Assembly (NCBI GenBank): GCA_016193395.1
Contig: JACPSH010000006.1
Coordinates: 1 to 44,380 of the forward strand
DNA length: 44,380 nt
Reading direction: 5' to 3'
DNA from: Gammaproteobacteria bacterium
Lineage (GTDB): Bacteria; Pseudomonadota; Gammaproteobacteria; Eutrophobiales; Eutrophobiaceae
Below the pieces are notes generated by a model that was given only the letters and a program-made list of their open reading frames with translations, was not told where the DNA came from and did not search any database. This document shows, one piece after another, positions 8,646 through 17,912 of the stretch (position 1 is the first letter of the stretch; every line of letters begins with the position of its first letter). Made by a program: the position numbers and the translations under genes.

Positions 8646-10721
8646 TTAGGCCGGGTGGAGGTGGTGGTCGAGCAGGGCGCGCTGCGCACAGCGCGGCTTG
8701 TGCGCGCCGGGCTTCGCGCGCCGGTAGCTGCCGTCGCTCTGCAGTATCCAGGCCTGCGTGTTGTCGGCGAGGTAGTTCTGCAGACCGAGCTCGATGATTT
8801 GCTCGCGCGGGCGCTTCTCGTCGATCGGGAAACAGGCCTCGACGCGGTGATGCAGGTTGCGCGGCATCCAGTCGGCGCTCGAGCAGTAAAGCAGGTTCTC
8901 GCCGCCGTGGTGGAAGTAAAAGACGCGCGTGTGCTCCAGGAAACGGCCGACGATGGAGCGCACCTGGATATTCTCGGATACGCCCTTGATCCCGGGCCGC
9001 AGGCAGCAGATCCCACGGATAATCAGGTCGATCTTCACGCCGGCCTGTGACGCCCGGTAGAGCGCCTGGATGATGTCCGGATCCACGATCGCGTTCATCT
9101 TCGCGATGATCCGCGCCTCCTTGCCCGCCTTGGCCGCCTCGATCTCGAATTCGATGAAGGAAAGTATTGCCTTGGAGAGTGTGAACGGGGATTGCAGCAG
9201 CTTCTTCAGCTTTCCCGCGCGTCCCAACCCGGTCATCTGGTGGAACAGCTTGTTGACGTCGTCGACGACGGCCTGATCCGCGGTAAGCAGGCTGTAGTCC
9301 GTGTACAGTCGCGCCGTGCGTGTGTGGTAATTGCCGGTGCCGAGATGCGCGTAACGTCGCAGAGAGCGCCCTTCGCGGCGCACGACCAGGATCATCTTGG
9401 CGTGGGTCTTGTAGCCGACGACCCCGTACACGACGTGCGCCCCGACCTCCTGCAGCTCGTTCGCGAGCTCGATGTTCGCCTCTTCGTCAAAACGCGCGCG
9501 CAACTCCACCACGACCGTGACCTCCTTGCCAGAGCGCGCTGCGTCCTTGAGCGCATCCACGATCACCCAGTCGTCCCCGGTGCGATAGAGCGTCTGCTTG
9601 ATGGACAGCACGTTCGGATCCGCCGCCGCCTGGCGCAGGAAGTCGACCACCGGCACGAAGGACTGAAATGGATGATGCAGCAGGATGTCGCCGCTACGCA
9701 GTACCTCGAAGAGGTCCTTCGTCTTCTGCAGGCGTAGCGGCACTTCCGGCGTGAAGCCGGGATAGATGAGATCCGGCCGATCGACCAGGTCGCAGATGGC
9801 GAACATGCGGCTCAGGTTGACCGGCCCCTTCACCTTATACAGATCGCTTTCGCTCAGCTGGAACTGTTCGAGCAGCAATCTGCTCAATTCGTCGGGACAG
9901 TCATCCGCCACCTCCAACCGCACGGCGTCACTGAATCGCCGGGACGGCAGCTCGCCTTCCAGCGCGCGCATCAGGTCGTCCACTTCCTCGTCATCCACGA
10001 ACAGATCGCTGTCACGGGTGACCTTGAACTGATAGCAGCCTGTCGCCTTCATGCCGGGGAAAAGGTCATCCACGTGCGCCTGGATGATCCACGACAACAG
10101 TACGAAATCATGGGGACCGGATCCGTGCTCGGTCGGAATATGGACTACGCGGGGGAGCGATCGCGGCGCCTGTACGATGGCGAGCCGCGTCTCGCGGCCA
10201 AAAGCGTCTTTGCCCTCGAGCGTCACCATGAAATACAGGTTTTTATTGAGCACGCGCGGGAAGGGGTGCGCGGGGTCGAGACCGATGGGACTCAGGACCG
10301 GCAGGACGTTGTCCTCGAAATAGCGCTTCACCCAGCGCGCCGTCTGCGACTGCCACTCGGGACCGCCCGGGACGCGGATACGCTCATTGTCCAGCGCCGG
10401 CATGATGATTTCGTTCAGCACCCGGTACTGCTCGTCGACGAGGCTGTGCGCGACCTCGCTGATCCGGTTCAGGACTTCATGCGGGGTGAGGTTGTCGGGT
10501 CCGCTCTGCGTGGCGCCGTAGCGTACCTGCTGCTTGATCCCGGCGACACGGATCTCGAAATACTCGTCCAGATTGGACCCGGCGATGCACAGGAAGCGCA
10601 GCCGCTCGAGCAGGGGCGCGTCTTCGTCCTTCGCCTGATCGATGACGCGGCGATTGAACTCGAGAAGACTGAGCTCCCGGTTGATGTAGAGTTCGGGATT
10701 TTTAAGATTCAGGACGTCCAC
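8646..10721 (-). CDS. ppk1: Polyphosphate kinase 1
   Basis: PPK1 reversibly builds polyphosphate from ATP at the inner face of the membrane. The 691-residue length is typical. The N-terminal domain starts YINRELSLLEFNRRVIDQA. The catalytic core contains YAHLGTGNYHTRTARLYTDY, with the phosphorylated-histidine region, KTHAKMILVVRREG and the late CSSADWMPRNLHHRVE motif. The start is a GTG at 10721. It is the only gene of the phosphate block cut off from phoU by a composite repeat element; ppx faces it at the 3' end. Co-location with pst-phoU-phoRB suggests phosphate control of polyphosphate synthesis, which is an inference. Confidence 0.96.
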   Translation of the reverse strand: MDVLNLKNPELYINRELSLLEFNRRVIDQAKDEDAPLLERLRFLCIAGSNLDEYFEIRVAGIKQQVRYGATQSGPDNLTPHEVLNRISEVAHSLVDEQYRVLNEIIMPALDNERIRVPGGPEWQSQTARWVKRYFEDNVLPVLSPIGLDPAHPFPRVLNKNLYFMVTLEGKDAFGRETRLAIVQAPRSLPRVVHIPTEHGSGPHDFVLLSWIIQAHVDDLFPGMKATGCYQFKVTRDSDLFVDDEEVDDLMRALEGELPSRRFSDAVRLEVADDCPDELSRLLLEQFQLSESDLYKVKGPVNLSRMFAICDLVDRPDLIYPGFTPEVPLRLQKTKDLFEVLRSGDILLHHPFQSFVPVVDFLRQAAADPNVLSIKQTLYRTGDDWVIVDALKDAARSGKEVTVVVELRARFDEEANIELANELQEVGAHVVYGVVGYKTHAKMILVVRREGRSLRRYAHLGTGNYHTRTARLYTDYSLLTADQAVVDDVNKLFHQMTGLGRAGKLKKLLQSPFTLSKAILSFIEFEIEAAKAGKEARIIAKMNAIVDPDIIQALYRASQAGVKIDLIIRGICCLRPGIKGVSENIQVRSIVGRFLEHTRVFYFHHGGENLLYCSSADWMPRNLHHRVEACFPIDEKRPREQIIELGLQNYLADNTQAWILQSDGSYRRAKPGAHKPRCAQRALLDHHLHPA

Positions 10722-10839
10722 GGCTCGCTCACTTCCAGTTCACGGCCAACTGCTCTGGAATGATTGAATACCAAAAACCGGCGCATATCAAGGGATTACA
10801 CGCGAAACCGGTAACGGCCCGCAGGAATCGGGCGGGCTG

Positions 10840-11053
10840 CGGTCAGCAGGCTGATGCAAAACCCGGTTTTGCATCAGCCGGGGCGCCCCAAGGCAGATTT
10901 CCTGCTCCTGCGAAATCTGCACTTCCGCCATCCCTGGCGGTCGGATGGGACGCATCATTTATCAAGCACGCAAGTACTTGATATATGGAGCGAGGCCGAA
11001 GCTCCGCTTTGCTTGACGCGAGGTGCAAAAGTCCACGGATGGACTTTTGCATC
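10840..11053 (-). repeat. Composite hairpin element, copy 1 (phoU-ppk1 gap)
   Basis: This is about 214 bases of modular inverted repeats, almost identical in order to the inverted copy at 28775-29041. Read on the minus strand it has an outer hairpin GATGCAAAAGTCC...GGACTTTTGCA, a GAGC...GCTC hairpin, a TATCAAG...CTTGATA hairpin, a CCGCCAGGGATGGCGG hairpin, a GCAGATTT...AAATCTGC hairpin, and a last hairpin GATGCAAAACC-GGTTTTGCATC. The minus strand keeps a 69-codon reading frame (MQKSIRGLLHLASSK...) that is also open in the other copy. The element begins six bases after the phoU stop. The remaining DNA at 10722-10839 is the ppk1 leader, with no clear gene. Confidence 0.85.
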
Positions 11054-11059
11054 CATCTG

Positions 11060-11779
11060 TCACGAAGGAGGATTCACCTCGCGCTCCATCTCCTCGATGC
11101 TGATGTGGCGGACGTCCTTGCCCTCGACGAAATAAATGACGTTTTCGCAGATGTTGCGCGCGTGGTCGCCGATGCGCTCCATCGCCCGGGCCACCCAGAT
11201 GGCGTCCAGCGAGCTGCCGATGCTGCGTGGGTCTTCCATCATATAGGTGATGAGCTGGCGCAGCAGCGCGATGTACTGGTCGTCGGACTCCGGCTCCCCT
11301 TTCGCCACCTCCAGCGCGGCTTTGGAGTCCATGCGCGCGAAGGCATCCAGGGCGCCGTTCACCATCCGGCGCACGTGGTTGCCCATCGCGTTGATGCCGA
11401 TGTAGTACGACCTCGGGCCCTGTTTGCCGGCGAGGTCGATCGCCATCTTGGCGATCTTCTCGGATTCATCACCGATCCGCTCGAGGTCCGTGATGGTCTT
11501 GGCGACGGCCATGACGAGGCGCAAGTCACCGGCGGCGGGCTGCCGCCGCGCCAGGATGCGCGTGCACTCCTCGTCGATGGTGACCTCGAGCGTGTTGACC
11601 TTCACCTCGTTTGAGATGACTTTCTCGCCCAGTTCGGGGTTCGCCTCGGTGAGCGCGCGCAGCGCGGTGGCGAGCTGCTGCTCGACGAGACCGCCCATCC
11701 CGAGGACGCGCGTGCGGATATTTTCCAGGTCATTATCGAATTGCCTGGAGATATGCTGCGGGATTGAACTGCTGCTCAT
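11060..11779 (-). CDS. phoU: Phosphate transport regulator PhoU
   Basis: PhoU connects the PstSCAB transporter to the PhoR kinase and represses the Pho regulon when phosphate is plentiful. The 239-residue protein is two repeated three-helix PhoU domains; metal-binding-type clusters E-x3-D are visible as DLERIGDESEKIAKMA in the first and AMERIGDHARNICENVIY in the second. The N-terminus is SSSIPQHISRQFDNDLENIRTRVLGMGG. It lies 25 bases downstream of pstB in the pst operon, and a composite repeat starts directly after its stop. Confidence 0.96.
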   Translation of the reverse strand: MSSSSIPQHISRQFDNDLENIRTRVLGMGGLVEQQLATALRALTEANPELGEKVISNEVKVNTLEVTIDEECTRILARRQPAAGDLRLVMAVAKTITDLERIGDESEKIAKMAIDLAGKQGPRSYYIGINAMGNHVRRMVNGALDAFARMDSKAALEVAKGEPESDDQYIALLRQLITYMMEDPRSIGSSLDAIWVARAMERIGDHARNICENVIYFVEGKDVRHISIEEMEREVNPPS

Positions 11780-11804
11780 GATGGATACCTCTCCTGCCGG
11801 GCGA

Positions 11805-12716
11805 TCAGCCGTAACGCCCGGTGATGTAATCTTCGGTCATCTTCTGCTTCGGGTTCGTGAACAACGTGCTGGTGTCGTTCAGCTCAATGAGCTCACCCAG
11901 GTACATGTACGCGGTGTAATCCGACACGCGCGCCGCCTGTTGCATGTTGTGGGTGACGATAACAATCGTGTAGTCCTCCTTGAGTTCGTAGATCAATTCC
12001 TCGATTTTCAGCGTGGAGATCGGGTCCAGGGCGGAGCAGGGTTCGTCGAGCAGCACGACTTCGGGCTCGATCGCGATAGCGCGGGCGATCACCAGGCGCT
12101 GCGCCTGGCCGCCCGACAGACCGAGGGCATTGTCGTCGAGCCGATCCTTCACCTCGTCCCACAATGCCGCGCGCCGAAGCGAATTCTCGACCACCTGGTC
12201 GAGCGTCGCACGCGCGTTGATTCCCTGGATGCGGAGGCCGTAGGCCACGTTTTCGTAGATCGACTTGGGGAACGGGTTGGGCTTCTGGAACACCATGCCA
12301 ATGCGGCGCCTGAGTTCCGCGACATTCACCGCCCGATCGTAGATGTTCTGATCGTGGAGCGTGATCTCTCCGTCGATGCAGACGCTGTCAATCAGGTCGT
12401 TCATGCGGTTGAAGCAGCGCAGCAGCGTCGATTTGCCGCAGCCGCTGGGGCCGATAAAGGCCGTAACCCGCTTCTCCGGGATCACCATGTTGATCTGCTT
12501 GAGCGCCTGATTGTTGGCGTAGTGCAGATTGAAATCCCTGACTCCGATGCACAGCGATTCGTCAGCCAGGGTCAGGCGCGTGCTGGATTGCGTGAGGGCG
12601 CCCAGGTCGACGGCGTGCGTGCGCAACTCCTGGTCCGCAGCGGCCCGGTTTTCCGCTGGTCGCTGGATTTCCTCGTTCATGCCATCGGGCGCCTGGTCAA
12701 TTCTGTTCAGCTGCAC
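11805..12716 (-). CDS. pstB: Phosphate ABC transporter ATP-binding protein PstB
   Basis: This is the ATPase subunit of the high-affinity phosphate importer. It has a Walker A motif GPSGCGKST at residues 89-97, the Q-loop in [10 protein letters not shown], the ABC signature LSGGQ at 200-204 and Walker B VVLLDEP at 220-226. The GTG at 12716 has a strong AAGGGAG ribosome-binding sequence and overlaps the pstA stop by 20 bases. An internal ATG at 12680 has no good binding site. The N-terminal 50 residues before the ABC core are longer than in E. coli PstB, a common feature of related bacteria. Confidence 0.96.
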   Translation of the reverse strand: MQLNRIDQAPDGMNEEIQRPAENRAAADQELRTHAVDLGALTQSSTRLTLADESLCIGVRDFNLHYANNQALKQINMVIPEKRVTAFIGPSGCGKSTLLRCFNRMNDLIDSVCIDGEITLHDQNIYDRAVNVAELRRRIGMVFQKPNPFPKSIYENVAYGLRIQGINARATLDQVVENSLRRAALWDEVKDRLDDNALGLSGGQAQRLVIARAIAIEPEVVLLDEPCSALDPISTLKIEELIYELKEDYTIVIVTHNMQQAARVSDYTAYMYLGELIELNDTSTLFTNPKQKMTEDYITGRYG

Positions 12717-14367
12717 GATATTTCTCCCTTAGCCTATTACGAATCTGTATCGCTGTCAGGTTCAGGATGACAATGATGATGACCAGCAAAAGCGAAGTGG
12801 CGTACACCAGAGGACGCGCCGCTTCGACATTCGGGCTCTGGAAACCGACGTCATAGATGTGGAACCCGAGGTGCATGAATTTCCGCTCGAGATGCAGGAA
12901 CGGAAAGTTCATGTCCAGCGGCAGCGACGGGGCGAGCTTGACCACGCCGACCAGCATCAGCGGCGCCACTTCCCCCGCTGCGCGGGCAATCGCCAGGATC
13001 ATCCCGGTCATGATCGCGGAGGCGGTCATCGGCAGCACGGTGCGCCACAGGGTCTCCGCCTTGGTGGCGCCGAGCGCGAGGCTGCCTTCGCGAATCTCGC
13101 GTGGCACGCGGGCCAGGCCTTCTTCCGTCGCCACGATAACCACCGGCACGGTCAGCAACGCGAGCGTCAGGGAAGCCCAGATCAGCCCGGGGGTGCCGAA
13201 GGTCGGGTTCGGCAGCGCCTCCGGGAAAAACAGCTGATCGATCGATCCGCCGATGAAATACACGAAGAAGCCGAGGCCGAAAACGCCGTAGACGATCGAC
13301 GGCACCCCCGCCAGGTTGTTCACCGCGATCCGGATGAGGCGCGTCAGCAGCCCCTGCTTCGCGTACTCGCGCAGGTAAAGCGCCGCGATGACCCCGAAGG
13401 GCGTGACGATCACGGCCATGATCATCACCATCAGGACCGTGCCGAAGATGGCGGGGAAAATGCCGCCCTCGGTATTGGCCTCGCGCGGCTCGTCGGAAAC
13501 GAATTCCCACAGCTTGCGCACGTAGAAGGCGGCCTTGCGCAGGAACCCCATGTCGTTCGGCCGGTAAGCGCGCACGATTTTCCCGATCGGCATTTCCACC
13601 TGCGCCCCGTCGGCAGTGCGCATCAGGAATACGGAGCGGTTCAGACCCGCGTACAGGTCCGGCAGCCGCGCCGTCAGTCCGTCATACTGACGCTGCAGTT
13701 CCTTCTCCTGTTCCCTGATCGCCGCCAGAATATCCGGGTCATTCGTACCCTCGATCTCCAGGCGCCGTTCGTCGAGCCTCAGGCGCTCGATTTTATAGTT
13801 GATGGCGCCGATCAGATCCTTCTCGATGCGCCTGATCTCGAGGGAAGTCGCGTTCGCGTATTCGATTTCCGCCTGGAACCGTCCCCATAAATCGCCGCTA
13901 TCCGACGACACGCCTTCGGTTCCCTTGACGCCATCCAGATAGCCGTAGAAATTGCCCCACTCCCTGCGCTCGATGGCGATCGCATCCACTGGATATTCCA
14001 TGGCGCTCATGGCCGGCATGAGCACCCAGCGGAAATCGCTGCCGGTCAGATCGCGATTGCCGGTCTTGACCAGGTAGCGCTTGATGACCGGGCCGGCCGC
14101 GTCCAGCCGGGAATCGTTTTCAGGGAGGATGGCTCTCGCGACGACCTCCTCGTCGTTGATCTCACCCAGCAGGCGGCCGGACGCGCCGTCCGATTCCGTG
14201 TAGGAGAAATCGGCGAGATTGCCGGGCCAGAAATGGCCCAGTCCCTCCACCGCGATCAGCGCCAGGAGCCCCACGACCATGATCATGGAAAGCGCGACGG
14301 CGCCGGCGTTGAGCCAGATGAAGGGCGATCCGCTCGCCAGCCATTGTTTAAAAGTGGGCTGCATCAC
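12697..14367 (-). CDS. pstA: Phosphate ABC transporter permease PstA, enlarged form
   Basis: This is the membrane-channel subunit of the phosphate importer. The protein is 556 residues, about twice the E. coli length. After a first membrane helix (about 19-43) comes a soluble insert of roughly 260 residues, rich in charged helices ([23 protein letters not shown]). The permease core then starts near [21 protein letters not shown] and contains the cytoplasmic loop [19 protein letters not shown]. The start is a GTG/ATG pair at 14367/14364 overlapping the pstC stop. Enlarged PstA and PstC proteins occur together in many Gammaproteobacteria; the function of the insert is not known from sequence. 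Confidence 0.94.
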   Translation of the reverse strand: MMQPTFKQWLASGSPFIWLNAGAVALSMIMVVGLLALIAVEGLGHFWPGNLADFSYTESDGASGRLLGEINDEEVVARAILPENDSRLDAAGPVIKRYLVKTGNRDLTGSDFRWVLMPAMSAMEYPVDAIAIERREWGNFYGYLDGVKGTEGVSSDSGDLWGRFQAEIEYANATSLEIRRIEKDLIGAINYKIERLRLDERRLEIEGTNDPDILAAIREQEKELQRQYDGLTARLPDLYAGLNRSVFLMRTADGAQVEMPIGKIVRAYRPNDMGFLRKAAFYVRKLWEFVSDEPREANTEGGIFPAIFGTVLMVMIMAVIVTPFGVIAALYLREYAKQGLLTRLIRIAVNNLAGVPSIVYGVFGLGFFVYFIGGSIDQLFFPEALPNPTFGTPGLIWASLTLALLTVPVVIVATEEGLARVPREIREGSLALGATKAETLWRTVLPMTASAIMTGMILAIARAAGEVAPLMLVGVVKLAPSLPLDMNFPFLHLERKFMHLGFHIYDVGFQSPNVEAARPLVYATSLLLVIIIVILNLTAIQIRNRLREKYRAAEQN

Positions 14368-16646
14368 AGGGTGCTGTACTTGACTCTAAGACGCTGGCGG
14401 ACGACTTCAGCCACAGTGTTGAACACAAAGGTGGCGATGAACAGCACCAGCCCGGCCAGGAACAGAACCCGGTAATGCGTGCTGCCCACTTCCGATTCCG
14501 GCATTTCCACCGCGATGTTGGCGGAGAGCGCGCGGAATCCCTGGAAGATGCTGAGATCCATGACCGCCGTATTGCCGGTCGCCATCACCACGATCATGGT
14601 TTCGCCGACCGCCCGGCCGAGCCCGATCATGACAGCGGAAAAAATCCCTGGACTGGCGGTCAGCAGCACCACGCGCACCATCGTCTGCCACGGCGTGGCG
14701 CCGAGCGCCAGCGAACCAGTCGTGAGGTGCTTGGGCACACCGAAAATGGCGTCCTCGCTGATGGAGAAAATCGTCGGGATCACGGCGAAGCCGATGGCGA
14801 TCCCCACCACCAGCGAATTGCGCTGATCGAAGGTAATCCCCAGTTCGCGTGTCAGCCAAAGGGGCATGCTGCCGTCGAAGAACATCACTTCCACCGGCTG
14901 GCTCAGCGCCACCGCGACCAAGAGGGTCAATATCATGATCGGCACCAGCAAGGTGGCCTCGGTTCCCTCCGGCATCCTCTGGCGCAGGTGCAGCGGCAGC
15001 CGCGACCAGGTCCAGGACGCGCCGAGGACCACGGCCGGCAGCAGGACGATGAGCAGGAAAATACTGGGCAGGTGCTTTTCGAGAAACGGCGCAAACCACA
15101 ACCCGGCCAGGAAGCCGAGGATGACGCTCGGCAGCGCCGCCATGATCTCCACCGAGGGTTTGACGATGTTGCGCATCCCGGCTGACATGAAATAGGCGGT
15201 GTATATCGCTCCCATGATCGCGAGCGGCACGGCGAACAGCAGCGCGTAAAGCGCCGCCTTCAGGGTGCCGAAGGCGAGCGGCGTGAGGCTGAACTTGGGC
15301 TCGAAGTCGGAACTCGCCGAGGACGACTGCCAGATGAACTCGGGCTGCTGGCGGCTCTCGTACCAGACCTTGCCCCACAGCGACTGCCAGGACACCTCCG
15401 GATGCCGGTTGCGGACGTCCCAGACTTCCAGGGTGCCCTGGCCGGATTCGATCAGCATCCCGTCGGCGCGCGGGGCGATCGCCATCGGTCCGCCGCCTTC
15501 CGCCTCGATCTTCACGAGTTTGACCGTCCGTCCCGCCGTGGCGTGGTACAGACCCAGGGTGCCGTCATCATCGATGGCCAGGAAACCCTTGCGGTAGTAT
15601 TCAGGCCGGATCACCGCGATCGCCGAACTCTGGGAACGGAACGAGCGGATCTTGTCCAGCGTGTAATTGTTCTCCTGGTCGCGCACCGGGAACCACTGCG
15701 CGATCTCGCCGCGGGAATCGCCCACCAATAGCGAGATGCCGCCGCTTAGGAATTCCAGGCTCGTGATGTCCACGCCGTCCGGCACCGCCGTGACGCGCTG
15801 GATGAGCCTGGGTTCCTCCTTGCGGCTGATGTCGTAGTAGTAGATGAAGCCGTCGTGATCGGTGAAGTACAGTTCCCGCTGATCCACGTCGAGCGCCAGG
15901 TGCGTCACTGGGCCCGGAATCGGGATCTCGGTATCCGTGCGTTTGATCTCCGGCGTTTCGCCGAACAGCGTCTTCTCCATGCTGAGATTGACCAGCAGCA
16001 GCCGGAGTTCGGAGGTCACCGCCACGACGGTCAACTGATCCCCGTCGAATTGCGCCGCGATTTTCTCCAGGGCTCGGTGGGCGGGATCGATCCACTGGGG
16101 CGCCCCGCCGATCGGGAAAATCACGTCCGGCGTGATTCTGCGCACTTCATCGACGAAGGAGGTTGAGTAGTGATGCTTCGCGATCACGGCTGTGCCGTCG
16201 CTCATGCCCAGCGCGAACGTGTATTGCGCCGGATCCCCGGCGCCGAAGGAGACGACCTGCGCCGTGGTCTCGGCAGTGAGGTTCCGAGTCACCAGCTCGC
16301 TGCCGTCGCGGGCGCGGAAGAATACGGCACGGCCGTCCGCGGTGATGCGAAGGCCGATCTCGCGCTGTTCCTCGACGGCGTAGTAGAGGCTTGCCGCGCC
16401 CGTCCCGCCCGGCGGAGCGAACTCGCGTACTTTGTCGACGCGCGCCGGATAGAACAACGGCAGCACCACGTAGATCAGGTAGAAGGCGATGAGCACGATG
16501 GCGACGATGACGGAAATCCCGCCGACCGCCATGACATAACGGGTCGCCGCGTCCCGAACCTGACGGACACGCCTGTATTGCAGCGCGGCAGGCGACTGGA
16601 AATTGGTGAGCAGCGATTCGCGGGTGGCGACGTCAGTGGCGGACAT
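14364..16646 (-). CDS. pstC: Phosphate ABC transporter permease PstC, enlarged form
   Basis: This is the second channel subunit of the importer, about 760 residues long. It has one N-terminal membrane helix (about 38-66), then a soluble domain of nearly 400 residues with repeated beta-strand blocks (YYAVEEQREIGLRITADG, ELYFTDHDGFIYYYDISR, GFLAIDDDGTLGLYH) that look like propeller blades. The permease core follows from about FGTLKAALYALLFAVPLAI, with [19 protein letters not shown] as the ATPase-contact loop. ATG at 16646 is preferred to a GTG at 16655. It overlaps pstA by four bases, and a terminator-like hairpin separates it from pstS. Confidence 0.94.
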   Translation of the reverse strand: MSATDVATRESLLTNFQSPAALQYRRVRQVRDAATRYVMAVGGISVIVAIVLIAFYLIYVVLPLFYPARVDKVREFAPPGGTGAASLYYAVEEQREIGLRITADGRAVFFRARDGSELVTRNLTAETTAQVVSFGAGDPAQYTFALGMSDGTAVIAKHHYSTSFVDEVRRITPDVIFPIGGAPQWIDPAHRALEKIAAQFDGDQLTVVAVTSELRLLLVNLSMEKTLFGETPEIKRTDTEIPIPGPVTHLALDVDQRELYFTDHDGFIYYYDISRKEEPRLIQRVTAVPDGVDITSLEFLSGGISLLVGDSRGEIAQWFPVRDQENNYTLDKIRSFRSQSSAIAVIRPEYYRKGFLAIDDDGTLGLYHATAGRTVKLVKIEAEGGGPMAIAPRADGMLIESGQGTLEVWDVRNRHPEVSWQSLWGKVWYESRQQPEFIWQSSSASSDFEPKFSLTPLAFGTLKAALYALLFAVPLAIMGAIYTAYFMSAGMRNIVKPSVEIMAALPSVILGFLAGLWFAPFLEKHLPSIFLLIVLLPAVVLGASWTWSRLPLHLRQRMPEGTEATLLVPIMILTLLVAVALSQPVEVMFFDGSMPLWLTRELGITFDQRNSLVVGIAIGFAVIPTIFSISEDAIFGVPKHLTTGSLALGATPWQTMVRVVLLTASPGIFSAVMIGLGRAVGETMIVVMATGNTAVMDLSIFQGFRALSANIAVEMPESEVGSTHYRVLFLAGLVLFIATFVFNTVAEVVRQRLRVKYSTL

Positions 16647-16716
16647 CCGCCGCACTGTACGGTTGGAATATGACAGCTATGTTAACGGCCAGAAGGGGCG
16701 TTCAGGCCGGGAAAAT

Positions 16717-16742
16717 GAACGCCCCGCAAGCGGGGCGTCCCC
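16717..16742 (-). terminator. Hairpin between pstS and pstC
   Basis: On the minus strand, GACGCCCCGC-TT-GCGGGGCGTT forms a stem of about ten G/C-rich pairs just beyond the pstS stop, followed by TCATTTTCC. It resembles a leaky intrinsic terminator or mRNA-stabilising hairpin. In pst operons such a structure would keep expression of the binding protein above that of the permeases. Confidence 0.65.
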
Positions 16743-16763
16743 GAAAAAATGCAATCTTCCCGC

Positions 16764-17762
16764 TCAGTTGCCGGCGCCAGCGCCGGCGCCGCCGGTCTTG
16801 GCCAACTGATCCGCGGCCACCTTGGCCGGCAGCGGAATATAGCCGTCTTTCACCACGACGGCCTGGCCAGTCTTCGACAGGACCATCCGGACGAATTCCT
16901 GCTCGAGCGGCGACAGGGGCTTGCTGGGGTTCTTATTAACGTAGACATACAGGAAACGCGCCAGGGGGTAGTGGCCGGAAACCGCGTTTTCCGAGTTCGC
17001 CGCCACGCATTCTCCTCCCTCGGTCTTGCTCAGCCCGAGCGGCCTGACCCCGGAGGTTCTGTAACCAATGCCCGAGTATCCGATGCCGTTGACGGACTTG
17101 GTCACGCTCTGTACGACGGAGGCGGAGCCGGGCTGTTCGTTGACACGATCCTTGAAGTCCCCTTTGCACAGCGCGTTTTCCTTGAAGAAACCGTAAGTGC
17201 CGGAAACGGAATTGCGGCCGTAGATCTGGATCGGCTGGGTCCGCAGGCTGCCGGTCGCGCCGACCTGGCCCCAGGTGACGATGTCTTCCCCGTGTCCGCA
17301 TTTCCGGGTCGCCGAGAACATGGAGTCCAGCTGCGGCAGAGACAGGCACTGCACCGGATTGTCCTTGTGCACGTACACCGCGAGCGCGTCGATGGCGATC
17401 CCGATCGCGGTCGGCTTGTAGCCGTACTTGGATTCGAACGCGGCGATTTCCTCGGCCTTCATCTCGCGGCTCATGGGTCCGAAATTCGAGGTCCCCTCCG
17501 TCAGCGCGGGAGGCGCGGTCGAAGATCCGGCCGCCTGGATCTGCACGTTGACGTTGGGATAGAGCTTCTTGAATTCCTCCGCCCACAGCGTCATGAGATT
17601 GGCGAGCGTGTCGGAGCCGACACTGTTGATGTTGCCGGACACGCCGCTGACCTTGCTGTAGTCAGGCAGGGCGGGGTCGACTGCGTCCTCGGCCATTGCC
17701 GGGACGAAAATAAGCAAAGCAAGGGCAAGCCCGGCTGCCGTCAGAAATCGCTTACTGTTCAC
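16764..17762 (-). CDS. pstS: Periplasmic phosphate-binding protein PstS
   Basis: PstS captures phosphate in the periplasm and delivers it to PstCA. The 332-residue precursor has a signal peptide ending near FVPAMA. Its phosphate-binding pocket is indicated by [19 protein letters not shown] and [21 protein letters not shown]. Other family features are [19 protein letters not shown] and the closing [20 protein letters not shown]. The GTG at 17762 is supported by an AAGGAG sequence nine bases upstream, and a longer in-frame opening to 17864 is rejected. The protein ends in an Ala/Gly tail. Pho-box-like repeats lie 64-112 bases upstream of the start. Confidence 0.95.
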   Translation of the reverse strand: MNSKRFLTAAGLALALLIFVPAMAEDAVDPALPDYSKVSGVSGNINSVGSDTLANLMTLWAEEFKKLYPNVNVQIQAAGSSTAPPALTEGTSNFGPMSREMKAEEIAAFESKYGYKPTAIGIAIDALAVYVHKDNPVQCLSLPQLDSMFSATRKCGHGEDIVTWGQVGATGSLRTQPIQIYGRNSVSGTYGFFKENALCKGDFKDRVNEQPGSASVVQSVTKSVNGIGYSGIGYRTSGVRPLGLSKTEGGECVAANSENAVSGHYPLARFLYVYVNKNPSKPLSPLEQEFVRMVLSKTGQAVVVKDGYIPLPAKVAADQLAKTGGAGAGAGN

Positions 17763-17825
17763 TGGTTCTTCTCCTTGGGTTCCGCTGAATGTCGAATTGC
17801 GGTTCGAAACCTTAAACGGGGCGCG

Positions 17826-17874
17826 TGACACCGGGGTTAAGGGAATGTGACAGTACCGCGACATTGCCTGACAG
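17826..17874 (-). promoter_or_regulatory. Candidate PhoB-binding repeats upstream of pstS
   Basis: TGACA occurs at 17826, 17848 and 17869 on the plus strand, spaced 22 and 21 bases apart, so on the minus strand CTGTCA-type half-sites repeat at twice the 11-base Pho-box period. A weaker TGTCG half-site falls midway between the second and third. The block lies upstream of pstS, the expected target of PhoB. Confidence 0.6.
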
Positions 17875-17912
17875 TCCGCATGTCGATATGCGCGGACGGC
17901 GTGATGCGGCGG

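Noticed and set aside
10843-11052. 69-codon frame in the composite repeat, and its counterpart at 28776-29006, as genes
   Set aside because: The frame is shared because the DNA is repeated and made of hairpins; there is no ribosome-binding site or family. It is kept as an observation, not as a CDS.
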